In this document: positions 34,166 to 42,871 of the stretch, piece after piece
Position numbering within the stretch: the stretch's first letter is position 1
Layout of the letters: each line of letters opens with the position of its first letter
NCBI RefSeq assembly: GCF_000379925.1
Contig: NZ_KB904261.1
Location: forward strand, 31,637-83,692
DNA length: 52,056 nucleotides
Source of the DNA: Porphyromonas levii DSM 23370
GTDB taxonomy: Bacteria > Bacteroidota > Bacteroidia > Bacteroidales > Porphyromonadaceae
Direction: 5' to 3'
Notes under the pieces: model-generated
The model's input: the letters and a program-made list of their open reading frames with translations, nothing else
The model's database searches: none
What the model was told of the DNA's origin: nothing
Translations under genes and position numbers: made by a program

Positions 34166-35215
34166 ATGATAAAAGTTAAGTTTTACATCGTTATACTATC
34201 CCTAACTGCACTCCTTGTAGGCTGTAAGCCTAAGGCAAACGGAGGAGATAATCCTGACCCACATAGCTCCAAGACTCAGCTAGACCATCTCGTAATATGG
34301 GAGGTCTTCTACTCAGGAAATTGGCGTTCTCGCACAGTCAATGGAAAAGAATATGGGTATCATGACCCCAAACCAATGTACATCAAGATCTTCAACCCCA
34401 CTGAAGAGCCTAAATATCTTGATGGGTTGTGCATTGCGGTTTCACGCCATACAAACAATACTCTCACACAGACCAAGTTTGATAAGCCAGAAGACAATTT
34501 CTTCAAAACCCACTTTGCGGCAAATGAAATTCTACAAATCCCAGGAAGTGGGAAGGAGCATATCATCAAGGCAGGTGCAACTATCGTTATTGCCAAGATG
34601 GCGATTGACTTTACTAAGCCCAATCAGAATTCTGAGGAGGAGGGCAATCCCCTATCAACAGACCTCTCTAAAGCAAACTTTGAGTGGCTCACCTCAGACC
34701 AAATTAAGGAAGAAGACTGTGAGGATAATCCCAATGTTCCCAACCTTAAACGGGGTTTCTTCTTAGACGAGGACTTCAAGTTTGATCCCACCAATAGAAC
34801 CTTAGTCCTTTTCGAAGTAAAGGATAACGAGTACTTCACTAAACTGGGCACCAAGGATCCGACTTACTTCAAACACTATTCGATTACCGAACGACATCAC
34901 CATGGCGCCCTTTACGATAGTAATACGGAAGCTCCTGTAGTGCCTAATGAGTGGATTATTGATGCAGTAAACATATCCCCTCTGAACGACTACAAGATGA
35001 GAAATATTGGCGAGAAGATTGATGCCGGATGGTTTGGCGTTTCGCAAAAGACTTTAATTGACGCGAAAAAGAAAAAAGAAGACACAGGTAAAGCCATCAG
35101 ACGCAAGTGGAATGGCAAGAGTTATGAAGACACCAATAACTCCTCTCTAGACTTTGAAGTCGTTAAAGCCTCTCTAGATAAAGCACAGCACAATCCGTCG
35201 GCAAATGCTAAGTAA
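34166..35215 (+). CDS. DUF4876 family lipoprotein (second of a tandem pair)
   Basis: A 349-aa protein with lipobox Cys20 (LLVGC). It is a tandem duplicate of the preceding gene: LDHLVIWEVFYSGNW, MYIKIFNPTEEPKYLDGLCI, VPNEWIIDAVNISPLNDYKM and RRKWNGK are shared almost residue for residue, while the region around 270-300 and the acidic insert near 145-165 differ. It is separated from copy 1 by a hairpin. A TAAATTTG at 34151-34158 resembles a -7 element but lies only 7 nt before the ATG, so I do not count it as a promoter. Last gene of the locus. Confidence 0.78.
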   Translation: MIKVKFYIVILSLTALLVGCKPKANGGDNPDPHSSKTQLDHLVIWEVFYSGNWRSRTVNGKEYGYHDPKPMYIKIFNPTEEPKYLDGLCIAVSRHTNNTLTQTKFDKPEDNFFKTHFAANEILQIPGSGKEHIIKAGATIVIAKMAIDFTKPNQNSEEEGNPLSTDLSKANFEWLTSDQIKEEDCEDNPNVPNLKRGFFLDEDFKFDPTNRTLVLFEVKDNEYFTKLGTKDPTYFKHYSITERHHHGALYDSNTEAPVVPNEWIIDAVNISPLNDYKMRNIGEKIDAGWFGVSQKTLIDAKKKKEDTGKAIRRKWNGKSYEDTNNSSLDFEVVKASLDKAQHNPSANAK

Positions 35216-35261
35216 TAACGGCAATATACAATAATTACCATTCAACTCAATCATTTCCCAG

Positions 35262-35294
35262 TAGGAAGGAGTCTAGTGAGGACTCCTTCCTACT
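35262..35294 (+). terminator. Terminator of the TonB-receptor locus
   Basis: A perfect 13-bp stem (GTAGGAAGGAGTC / GACTCCTTCCTAC) with a 7-nt loop and a TTTACT tail. Confidence 0.8.
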
Positions 35295-35348
35295 TTACTC
35301 TCTCCCAGTGATGATTTCCAAGAGCTAACAGTTATTGGCTATTCCCTC

Positions 35349-35379
35349 TTGAAAAGCGCTTGGAATTTTAGTACATTTG
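35349..35379 (+). promoter_or_regulatory. Promoter of the ftsX cluster
   Basis: TTG (35349-35351), 20 nt, TACATTTG (35372-35379): a full Bacteroidetes promoter 41 nt before the ftsX start. Confidence 0.78.
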
Positions 35380-35419
35380 CAGGGTATTGTAGATAAAAGG
35401 CTGCTATAAGATTGGAATT

Positions 35420-36307
35420 ATGTCCGAGAATAAACATAAGAAGGGTGGGACGCCTAGTTTTGTACACTCACGACTGATAAGTATCATCAGTATCTCGATG
35501 GTGCTTTTCTTATTGGGCATCGTAACGATGCTGGGATTGGTAGGTAATGGACTGAAGACGTATGTCCGAGAGAGTGTCAACTTTACAGTAGTGCTTTCGC
35601 CTGAGGCTCAGCCCGAGGAGATTAGTATCATGGAGGCTCAGCTAAAGCAGGAGCCTTTCGTAAGGGACATTAAGTATTTCTCCAAGGAGGAAGCACTAGC
35701 AAGCCTTACGGAGGAGTTGGGCGAAAGTCCTGAGGAGTTTCTTGGATGGAATCCGCTTTCGCCAACGTTTGAGATTACCCTGAAGGAAGCGTACATCTCG
35801 GAGCGTGATAGTATCACCAAGGTAGAGCAAGCTCTTAATAATTACTTGCTCACCCAATCACTAAGCTACAAACAGGATCTAGTAGAGCAAATCAATACCA
35901 ACATACAGACGCTAACGATTGTGATGATTGTACTATCAGTATTACTCCTACTCATCTCTATTGTACTCATCAACAATACCATACGACTCCTAATCTACTC
36001 CAAGCGTTTTCTTATCTACACCATGAAGCTAGTCGGAGCTACCCCACGCTTTATCCGCCGACCTTTTGTGCGCTACAATATATGGAGTGGCATCATGGCT
36101 TCTATTGTTGCCAGCTGTTTTCTCGGTCGGTTATGGTATCACTTGACAACCAATTACCCACTGATGCAGACGGTACTAACGCTCCATAATGGATTGATTG
36201 TACTCGGGGTGGTATTTATTCTTGGCATACTGATTAGTTGGTTCTCAGCCTCTAGAGCAGTAACCAAGTACCTGAGAATGAATGTAAATAAGCTCTACAG
36301 AGCTTGA
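35420..36307 (+). CDS. ftsX: Cell-division protein FtsX
   Basis: A 295-aa protein. It has a cytoplasmic N-terminus, a first membrane helix (about 22-45), a periplasmic loop with the FtsX pattern (NFTVVLSPEAQPEEIS, YFSKEEALASLTEELGE, PTFEITL) and three C-terminal helices around LINNTIRLLIYSKR. With FtsE it couples divisome signals to murein hydrolases. ftsE is not adjacent, as is usual in Bacteroidetes. First gene of a nine-gene same-strand cluster. Confidence 0.92.
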   Translation: MSENKHKKGGTPSFVHSRLISIISISMVLFLLGIVTMLGLVGNGLKTYVRESVNFTVVLSPEAQPEEISIMEAQLKQEPFVRDIKYFSKEEALASLTEELGESPEEFLGWNPLSPTFEITLKEAYISERDSITKVEQALNNYLLTQSLSYKQDLVEQINTNIQTLTIVMIVLSVLLLLISIVLINNTIRLLIYSKRFLIYTMKLVGATPRFIRRPFVRYNIWSGIMASIVASCFLGRLWYHLTTNYPLMQTVLTLHNGLIVLGVVFILGILISWFSASRAVTKYLRMNVNKLYRA

Positions 36308-36337
36308 CGACATACAGACGACACACATATAAAAATA

Positions 36338-36616
36338 ATGAGTAAAGAGAAAGGTCTGAAGACGTATGGCTTCAGCAAAACTAATCTAGGAATCCTAGTC
36401 GCATCTATTCTCCTGATAGTGCTGGGGTATACCCTGATGGCAGGGGGGAAATCGGAGGATGGTGTGAGTTTCAACCCCGAGGTCTTTAGTACGATACGTA
36501 TAAGGGTAGCACCTGTAGCACTCACCATAGGATACATTGGCATCCTCGTGGCTGTGCTATGGAGAGGCAAGAAATCTAAAAGCGCTGACCAGAGGAAGGA
36601 GGGTTCAGAGGCATGA
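36338..36616 (+). CDS. DUF3098 small membrane protein
   Basis: A 92-aa protein with two membrane helices (about 17-36 and 58-77) and the family landmarks YGFSKTNLGILVASILLIVL and FNPEVFSTIRIRVAP. This family is regularly found between ftsX and uppP in Bacteroidetes. The function is unknown; context suggests a cell-envelope or division role. The stop overlaps the uppP start (ATGA). Confidence 0.85.
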   Translation: MSKEKGLKTYGFSKTNLGILVASILLIVLGYTLMAGGKSEDGVSFNPEVFSTIRIRVAPVALTIGYIGILVAVLWRGKKSKSADQRKEGSEA

Positions 36617-37467
36617 CAATATTTGAAGCTATTGTACTTGCGATAGTAGAGGGAATTACGGAATTTCTCCCAATCTCGAGTACTGGGCACATGGTGATTA
36701 CCCAAGCACTTATGGGCATTGAGAGCACGGAGTATGTGAAAGCGTTTACCGTGATGATACAATTTGGTGCCATCCTATCTGTGGTGGCGCTATATTTCAA
36801 GCGCTTTTTCCGATTCGATCTTCCTGCCGATATGTGGCATGGCAACCACTCCAATGCCAGGAGGGCTCTGAGCCTATTTAGGTTTTATTTCCTACTCATC
36901 GTGGGCGTGGTACCTGCAGCTATCTTGGGACTACTCTTCAATGACTGGGTAGATGAGGTGCTTGGCGAAGTATGGATTATTGCTGCCAATCTAGTGATTG
37001 GAGGTATCGTGATGCTCTTCATAGATAAACTGATAAAGCATAATCATGCATCGGAGGTCACCTATCCTAAATCTTTCATTATTGGTCTTTTCCAGACGAT
37101 TGCCATGTTCTTCCCTGGCATGTCGCGCTCTATGAGTACGATTGTGGGTGGTATGGTGACTGGGCTGAAACGTGAGACGGCGGCGGAGTTTAGCTTCTTC
37201 CTTGCTGTGCCAACGATGCTAGGTGCTTTCCTCCTCCAGATTATAAAGTTTTGGAAGGCAGGTACGCTTAATATCCTTACGGATAATATGACTACGCTAA
37301 TCATTGGTAATGTAGTCTCCTTTATAGTGGCTATGATAGCGATTAAGACCTTTATCAAGTTCTTACAGAAGCATGGGTTTGTGGCTTTTGGCATCTATCG
37401 TATTATTATTGGTGGCGTGATACTCGGGATGATTGCGCTGGGTATGGACTTAGCAGTATTTCAGTGA
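36613..37467 (+). CDS. uppP: Undecaprenyl-diphosphatase UppP (BacA)
   Basis: A 284-aa integral membrane enzyme that dephosphorylates undecaprenyl pyrophosphate to recycle the carrier for peptidoglycan and polysaccharide synthesis, and confers bacitracin resistance. Motif 1 is EGITEFLPISSTGHM (13-27) and motif 2 is PGMSRSMSTI in the central part, both complete. About eight helices. It overlaps the DUF3098 gene upstream and truB downstream by 4 bp each. Confidence 0.96.
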   Translation: MTIFEAIVLAIVEGITEFLPISSTGHMVITQALMGIESTEYVKAFTVMIQFGAILSVVALYFKRFFRFDLPADMWHGNHSNARRALSLFRFYFLLIVGVVPAAILGLLFNDWVDEVLGEVWIIAANLVIGGIVMLFIDKLIKHNHASEVTYPKSFIIGLFQTIAMFFPGMSRSMSTIVGGMVTGLKRETAAEFSFFLAVPTMLGAFLLQIIKFWKAGTLNILTDNMTTLIIGNVVSFIVAMIAIKTFIKFLQKHGFVAFGIYRIIIGGVILGMIALGMDLAVFQ

Positions 37468-38192
37468 ATAACGACCAACAGAAGCAAAATCCCTTTAGCG
37501 AAGGGATGTTTGTAGTGGTAGATAAACCACTAAAGTGGACGAGCTTTGATATCGTCAATAAGTTTAGATACCTACTATGCCGTAGACTAGGGATAAAGAA
37601 ACTAAAGGTGGGGCATGCTGGCACACTGGATCCCCTCGCGACAGGCGTCGTAGTGGTCTGCACAGGCAAGTTCACTAAGCGCATAGATGAGGTGCAGCGG
37701 CAGGAGAAGGTCTACACAGCTACAGTACGACTTGGTGCCACTACCCCGAGCTTCGACCTTGAGAGCGAGGCGGATGCCACTTACCCTACAGAGCATATCA
37801 CTCAGGAGTTAGTAGAAGAAGCGTTGGCACGATTTGTAGGGGAGATAAACCAGGTACCACCGACCTTTTCGGCTGTGAGGAAAGATGGTAAACGTGCCTA
37901 CGAATACGCACGCAAGGGGCACGACATAGAGCTAGATACCAAACGCATCGTAGTATATAGTATAGAGCTCCTAAGATATGAGCTACCAGACATTGACATC
38001 AAGGTCACTTGTGGCAAGGGAACTTATATTAGGGCACTTGCGAGGGATATCGGCGCAGCACTAGGAAGCGGAGGGCACCTAACAGCGCTGCGCAGAGAGC
38101 GAGTGGGGACATTCACCACAGAAGAGGCTATTACGGTTGAGGAGTTTAGCGAATTTATAGAGGAAAGTTTAGATAAATACAAGGAGGAATAG
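37464..38192 (+). CDS. truB: tRNA pseudouridine(55) synthase TruB
   Basis: A 242-aa enzyme that makes pseudouridine at position 55 of the T arm of tRNA. VDKPLKWTSFDIV opens the domain and the catalytic Asp56 lies in HAGTLDPLATG; KGTYIRALARDIG is also present. The GTG start at 37464 overlaps the uppP stop as GTGA. A later ATG (37506) would remove 14 residues but leave the core, so the start is not certain. Confidence 0.95.
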   Translation: MNNDQQKQNPFSEGMFVVVDKPLKWTSFDIVNKFRYLLCRRLGIKKLKVGHAGTLDPLATGVVVVCTGKFTKRIDEVQRQEKVYTATVRLGATTPSFDLESEADATYPTEHITQELVEEALARFVGEINQVPPTFSAVRKDGKRAYEYARKGHDIELDTKRIVVYSIELLRYELPDIDIKVTCGKGTYIRALARDIGAALGSGGHLTALRRERVGTFTTEEAITVEEFSEFIEESLDKYKEE

Positions 38193-38197
38193 AGATT

Positions 38198-39253
38198 ATG
38201 GCAGAGTACAAGCTATCCAATTTTAATTTTAAGTTACCTAAGGATCAGATTGCAATGTACCCAGTGAGGCACAGGGATGAGAGCCGTCTACTGGTGCTAC
38301 ATAAGGATACGGGCGTAATAGAGCACAAGCAATTCAAGCAGATTATCGAGTATTTTGGCAAAGATGATCTCTTTGTGATGAATAATACGCGTGTATTTCC
38401 AGCTAAGATGGTAGGCAATAAGGAGAAGACCAATGCAATGATCGACGTATTTCTACTCCGTGAGCTCAATGAGCCTATGCTTTGGGATGTGCTAGTGGAC
38501 CCAGCACGAAAGATTAGGATTGGCAATAAACTATTCTTCGGGGAAAATGACGAGCTAGTAGCCGAAGTGGTAGACAATACTACATCTCGTGGTCGAATCT
38601 TAAAGTTCGCCTACGATGGCAGCTATGAGGACTTCAAGAAGACACTCTTCAAACTCGGAGAGACTCCGCTTCCGGACTATATTAAACGCCCCGTAGAAGA
38701 GGAGGACGAGGAGCGCTATCAGACAATTTATGCTACAGAGGAAGGGGCTGTGGTAGCACCTGCTGCAGGGCTTCACTTCAGTAGGGAGCTTATTAAGCGT
38801 TTGGAACTACAGGACGTCAGATTTACAAATCTCACCCTGCACACCAGCCGAGTCATGTATGATGAAATAGATGTAGACGATCTCTCTAAGTACAAGATGG
38901 GATCGGAGCGAATGATTGTTACACAGGAGACTTGTGATGTTATTAATAAGGCAGTTGAGAACAAGAAGCGCATTGTAGCTGTGGGGACTTCCGTAGCCAA
39001 GGCTCTAGAGACAGCAGTAAGTATGGATGGCTTCGTAAAACCCTACGATGGGTGGAGTAGTAAGTTTATCTTCCCAGAGTATAAGTATGGTCTACAGAAT
39101 GCGATGGTAACAGGTTTTCACCTACCTTCTTCGTGGTTGTTGATGCTGGCGGCAGCCTTCGGTGGCTACGACCATGTAATGAAGGCGTACAAGGTTGCCG
39201 TAAAGGAGGGCTACCGCTTCGGACAGTACGGTGATGCAATGCTTATCTTATAA
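38198..39253 (+). CDS. queA: S-adenosylmethionine:tRNA ribosyltransferase-isomerase QueA
   Basis: A 351-aa protein with the full QueA pattern: an N-terminal DRDESR-like stretch (VRHRDESRLLVLHK), FVMNNTRVFPAKM, TPLPDYIKR, YATEEGAVVAPAAGLHF, and a C-terminal GFHLPSSWLLMLAAAFGGYD. It transfers the ribosyl moiety of SAM to preQ1 in tRNA in queuosine synthesis. It follows truB by 5 bp, and the two tRNA-modification enzymes are co-transcribed. Confidence 0.95.
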   Translation: MAEYKLSNFNFKLPKDQIAMYPVRHRDESRLLVLHKDTGVIEHKQFKQIIEYFGKDDLFVMNNTRVFPAKMVGNKEKTNAMIDVFLLRELNEPMLWDVLVDPARKIRIGNKLFFGENDELVAEVVDNTTSRGRILKFAYDGSYEDFKKTLFKLGETPLPDYIKRPVEEEDEERYQTIYATEEGAVVAPAAGLHFSRELIKRLELQDVRFTNLTLHTSRVMYDEIDVDDLSKYKMGSERMIVTQETCDVINKAVENKKRIVAVGTSVAKALETAVSMDGFVKPYDGWSSKFIFPEYKYGLQNAMVTGFHLPSSWLLMLAAAFGGYDHVMKAYKVAVKEGYRFGQYGDAMLIL

Positions 39254-39277
39254 TACCATTGTATAATATCGAGCAAG

Positions 39278-39745
39278 GTGAGAGAGCGGGTGTATATAGC
39301 TTTAGGGTCAAACATTGGGAATAGAGCATCTATTCTAGCCCAAGCTGTGGGGCTACTCTCGGAGCGTGTGGGGGTGGTAACGGTGGAGTCAAAAGTGGTG
39401 GAGACGGAACCAGTAGGATTTGTCTCGGAGCATCCCTTCCTGAATCAAGTGGTAGCGGTAGATACTGAGTTGTCCCCTCTGGAAGTATTGGAGACGACGC
39501 AGAATATTGAGCGAGAGCTCGGGCGATGGCGCAAGAGTGTGGATGGCGTGTACCTTGATCGCACTTGTGATTTGGACATTATTCTGTATGGTGATAGGAT
39601 AATGGAGGAAGCGTTTCTGACAATTCCACACAAGCTCTTCAGGGAGCGCAAGTTTGTCTTAGAGCCTTTGGCAGAGATTGCCCCTGAGGTCATTGACCCT
39701 GTGACAGGGAAGCGTATTAATGAGCTATTATGGGACGTATTGTAG
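39278..39745 (+). CDS. folK: 2-amino-4-hydroxy-6-hydroxymethyldihydropteridine pyrophosphokinase
   Basis: A 155-aa HPPK of the folate pathway. It begins VYIALGSNIGNR, with FLNQVVAVDTEL, ERELGRWRKSVDG and the DLDIILYGD and IPHKLFRERKFVLEPLAEIAP motifs in family order. The GTG start at 39278 gives the right N-terminus. Its 3' end overlaps ruvX by 16 bp. Confidence 0.93.
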   Translation: MRERVYIALGSNIGNRASILAQAVGLLSERVGVVTVESKVVETEPVGFVSEHPFLNQVVAVDTELSPLEVLETTQNIERELGRWRKSVDGVYLDRTCDLDIILYGDRIMEEAFLTIPHKLFRERKFVLEPLAEIAPEVIDPVTGKRINELLWDVL

Positions 39746-40161
39746 CATTGGACATTGGGCGGAAGCGCACGGGAGTAGCTGCCACTGATATTTTACGAAT
39801 TACCCCCAATGGTCTTGGGTATCAGCCTACAGGCAGTGTAGCTGATTGGCTCAAGGCGTATGCTGAGTGGGAACCTGTAGACCTGATTGTGATAGGCAAG
39901 CCAACTCAAGTCGACGGGAGCGACTCGGAGAGTGTGAAGTATATAGAGCCTGTAGTGAATAGACTACAAAAGATATTACCAGACATAGAGATCGTACGGC
40001 ACGATGAGCGGTTCACCACTGTGTTAGCACATAGGGCAATGATAGAGGGAGGATTAAGTAAGATGAAAAGAAGGGAGAAAGGTCTGGCAGACGAAGTGAG
40101 TGCCGTGATTATCCTCCAAGGATTTATGGAAAGTAGATTTTATCAAGAGAAGTACAGATGA
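39730..40161 (+). CDS. ruvX: Holliday-junction resolvase-like protein RuvX (YqgF)
   Basis: A 143-aa RNase H-fold protein. [14 protein letters not shown] holds the first acidic residue (Asp8), and [11 protein letters not shown] and VRHDERFTT follow in place. The essential function of the family is in 16S rRNA 5'-end maturation (pre-16S nuclease), with a proposed recombination role. The start lies within folK, and the end overlaps def by 4 bp. Confidence 0.92.
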   Translation: MGRIVALDIGRKRTGVAATDILRITPNGLGYQPTGSVADWLKAYAEWEPVDLIVIGKPTQVDGSDSESVKYIEPVVNRLQKILPDIEIVRHDERFTTVLAHRAMIEGGLSKMKRREKGLADEVSAVIILQGFMESRFYQEKYR

Positions 40162-40709
40162 TACTACCTATATATGTATATGGCACGGACGTGCTGAGGG
40201 AAAAGACCAAGGATATAAATGCGGACTATCCTGGGCTAAAGAAGCTGATTGCGGATATGTTTGAGACGATGTACGCATCGAATGGTGTGGGACTAGCAGC
40301 TCCTCAGATTGGCAAGGCAATTCGGCTATTTGTCATTGACGCTGACCCTCTCAAAGACGACTATCCAGATAGTGCAGGCTTCAAGAAAGTATTTATCAAT
40401 CCTGTGATTACCGAACATAGCTCTGAGCTTTGTACGATGCAGGAAGGATGCCTTAGTGTACCCGGTCTTTCCGAAAATGTGGAGCGTCCTAAGCAGATTA
40501 CAATCAAATACGTAGACGAGGACTTTCAGGAGCATGTGGAGTCCTACTCTGGGTTCAATGCTCGTGTAGTTCAGCACGAGTACGATCACTTAGAGCAGAC
40601 ACTCTTTACCGATCGCGTAAAGCCTATGCGCAAGGCGATGATTAAGAATAAACTTCAGAAGATGTCGCGTGGGCAGGTTCGTGCCGACTATCGTGTGATC
40701 ACTAAGTAA
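40158..40709 (+). CDS. def: Peptide deformylase
   Basis: A 183-aa metalloenzyme that removes the formyl group from nascent proteins. Three motifs are complete: [10 protein letters not shown] (43-52), EGCLS (96-100, metal ligand Cys98) and QHEYDH (139-144, ligands His140 and His144, catalytic Glu141). It overlaps ruvX (ATGA) and is followed 14 bp later by the TPR gene. Confidence 0.96.
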   Translation: MILPIYVYGTDVLREKTKDINADYPGLKKLIADMFETMYASNGVGLAAPQIGKAIRLFVIDADPLKDDYPDSAGFKKVFINPVITEHSSELCTMQEGCLSVPGLSENVERPKQITIKYVDEDFQEHVESYSGFNARVVQHEYDHLEQTLFTDRVKPMRKAMIKNKLQKMSRGQVRADYRVITK

Positions 40710-40723
40710 AAACGGAGACTGAT

Positions 40724-42769
40724 ATGGCACGGCTATCTAGGTCTATACTCCTTACCTTCCTTCTCTTTGGGCTGTTTGCCACGAAGGGAACTGCCCAAAT
40801 TGATACCGATAGGGCGATTACAGTAGGGCGCAATGCACTCTACTTCAAGGACTATGTGCTAGCCATTCAGTACTTCAATTCGGCTATTCAGGCTGACCCT
40901 CACCTTGCCGACCCCTACTACCTACGGGGACTAGCCAAGTACAGCTTGGACGACTACTTGGGAGCGGAAGCGGATAGCGATGCGGCACTAGAACGCAATC
41001 CATTTATTTATGGGGCACACTATCTGAGAGCAATCTCAAGACACACACTAGGAAAGGACTCTCTAGCGCTACAGGACTACGAAGTAGTGCTTCGGGATAA
41101 TCCAGATCATAAGGGGACGTTGCACAATTCCGCAATCCTACGTATTGCCTTGAAAGACAATGAGGGGGCGAGAAAGGTACTCGACCATCTAGAGCGCTAT
41201 TTCCCTGACTATGCTCATGCCTATGTGATTGACGGTGGACTACGACTAGAGCAAGGGGATACCGTGGCAGCACTTAAGTTATTTGAGAAGGCTTTGGAGG
41301 TTAGCCCCAGTTTACCCAACGCCTACCTCTCTATGGCGGGTATCGCCTACGACCGCCAGAAGTACACCGATGCGGAAGTCTACATTGATAGAGCACTGGA
41401 GTATATGCCTGATCTAGCAGAGCTATATATCAATAGAGCCATCATACGCTTCCAACAATACAATATCAAAGGAGCTATGACCGACTACTCTACAGCTATC
41501 GACCTCTCTCCTGAGAATACCCTTGCGCTCTACAATCGGGCACTGCTCCGAAGTCAGGTAGGCGAAACTAATGGTGCACTTGAGGACTTCAATAGGGTGG
41601 CAACGCTGGAACCAGGGAATTACTTCGCCCTATTCAATAGAGCAATTCTCTCCAATCAGGTGGGTGAATATCGGCAGGCCGAAGCAGACCTAGACAGGAT
41701 TATTGAGCGCTACCCTACATTTCTCCCCGCTCTCGTAGAGCGAGCTGATGCTCGGAATGGACTGGGGAAGACAATGGCTGCCAAACAAGACCTCTATGCT
41801 GCGAGCAAGATGACTTACGATCAGAAGGCACTCAACGCTGCCACTGCGAAACAAAACACTCAGGATGCTCTGGAGGCAGAGACCAAAGATCGGGTACGTG
41901 ACGATAAGGATGAGAATATCCAAAAATTCCGTTCGCTCGTCTATGCTAGTAACGATAATACATACGATGAGCTGTATTCAGAAGACCAAGGTATCCGCGG
42001 TCGTATTCAGGATTTAGAGGTAGTTGTAGAGCCAGAGCCACTCTTTAGCCTTTCCTACTATGTAGCTGTGGATAAGCAACTCAAAGGGAATACCAACGTC
42101 GCTTATTCAGCGCAACTACAACTCCCAGCAGAGGAGTATAACGTCTTAGTCGTTCAGCGTGTACCACAGTTGACTAGTCAGCAACTGCAAGTGCACCTTG
42201 ATAGCATAAGCAAGTTCGATATCACGAGCAATCAAAGCGCAGATGCGATGATACGTTATGCTCTAGACCAGCTCACGCTCAAGGATCATCAATCAGTCAT
42301 CGATGTGATGACCCTTGTCATAGACGCAGTACCCGATGACCCTGCCCCTTATTTCCAAAGAGCAGTCTCCAGAGTCCTCGCCTATGAGGCTGATCAAGCG
42401 ACACACGGCAGAGGGAGCCAGCCGTCTATCATTTTCTCTGAGAGCACCATCTCTACTGAGTACGTGCAGAAGAAGGCAACCATGCAAGAGGCATCTAAAG
42501 ATCTCTTGAAAGTACTTGAGCTAGTGCCCAACTATGTACCAGCGCTCTTTAATCTAGGGTACATCCATGCAGCACTCGGTAGCTATGACGACGCCATCAA
42601 GTACTATTCTCAAGCAATACAAGCTGAGCCAAACCTAGGCAGTGCCTACTACAATCGTGGGCTTTGCTACTACGCGACAGGGGAGAAGGAGAAGGGTGAT
42701 CGAGACCTCAGCCAAGCAGGAGCTCTGGGGCTCTATAAAGCATACTCTATCATCAAGAGGATGAAATAA
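40724..42769 (+). CDS. Exported tetratricopeptide-repeat protein
   Basis: A 681-aa protein with a signal peptide (1-25, KGTAQ). An array of about ten TPR units fills residues 30-350. A Lys/Asp-rich, less structured middle (about 360-420) follows, then a further domain and at least two more TPRs near the C-terminus (FNLGYIHAALGSYDDAIKYY, YYNRGLCYYATGEKEKG). It probably scaffolds protein contacts in the periplasm or outer membrane. It is the last gene of the ftsX cluster, with a terminator at once after it. No enzyme motif seen. Confidence 0.85.
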   Translation: MARLSRSILLTFLLFGLFATKGTAQIDTDRAITVGRNALYFKDYVLAIQYFNSAIQADPHLADPYYLRGLAKYSLDDYLGAEADSDAALERNPFIYGAHYLRAISRHTLGKDSLALQDYEVVLRDNPDHKGTLHNSAILRIALKDNEGARKVLDHLERYFPDYAHAYVIDGGLRLEQGDTVAALKLFEKALEVSPSLPNAYLSMAGIAYDRQKYTDAEVYIDRALEYMPDLAELYINRAIIRFQQYNIKGAMTDYSTAIDLSPENTLALYNRALLRSQVGETNGALEDFNRVATLEPGNYFALFNRAILSNQVGEYRQAEADLDRIIERYPTFLPALVERADARNGLGKTMAAKQDLYAASKMTYDQKALNAATAKQNTQDALEAETKDRVRDDKDENIQKFRSLVYASNDNTYDELYSEDQGIRGRIQDLEVVVEPEPLFSLSYYVAVDKQLKGNTNVAYSAQLQLPAEEYNVLVVQRVPQLTSQQLQVHLDSISKFDITSNQSADAMIRYALDQLTLKDHQSVIDVMTLVIDAVPDDPAPYFQRAVSRVLAYEADQATHGRGSQPSIIFSESTISTEYVQKKATMQEASKDLLKVLELVPNYVPALFNLGYIHAALGSYDDAIKYYSQAIQAEPNLGSAYYNRGLCYYATGEKEKGDRDLSQAGALGLYKAYSIIKRMK

Positions 42770-42772
42770 CGA

Positions 42773-42824
42773 ATAGCGACTGACGGGAACCAATCTGTTG
42801 GTTGCCATCAGTCGTTTTATTATT
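42773..42824 (+). terminator. Terminator after the TPR gene
   Basis: The arms CGACTGACGGGAACCAA and TTGGTTGCCATCAGTCG pair with small mismatches around a TCTG loop, followed by TTTTATT. Confidence 0.72.
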
Positions 42825-42871
42825 GTCTTTAGGCTGCTGAGCCTATCAAGACATTGGGAAACAAACAAAAG

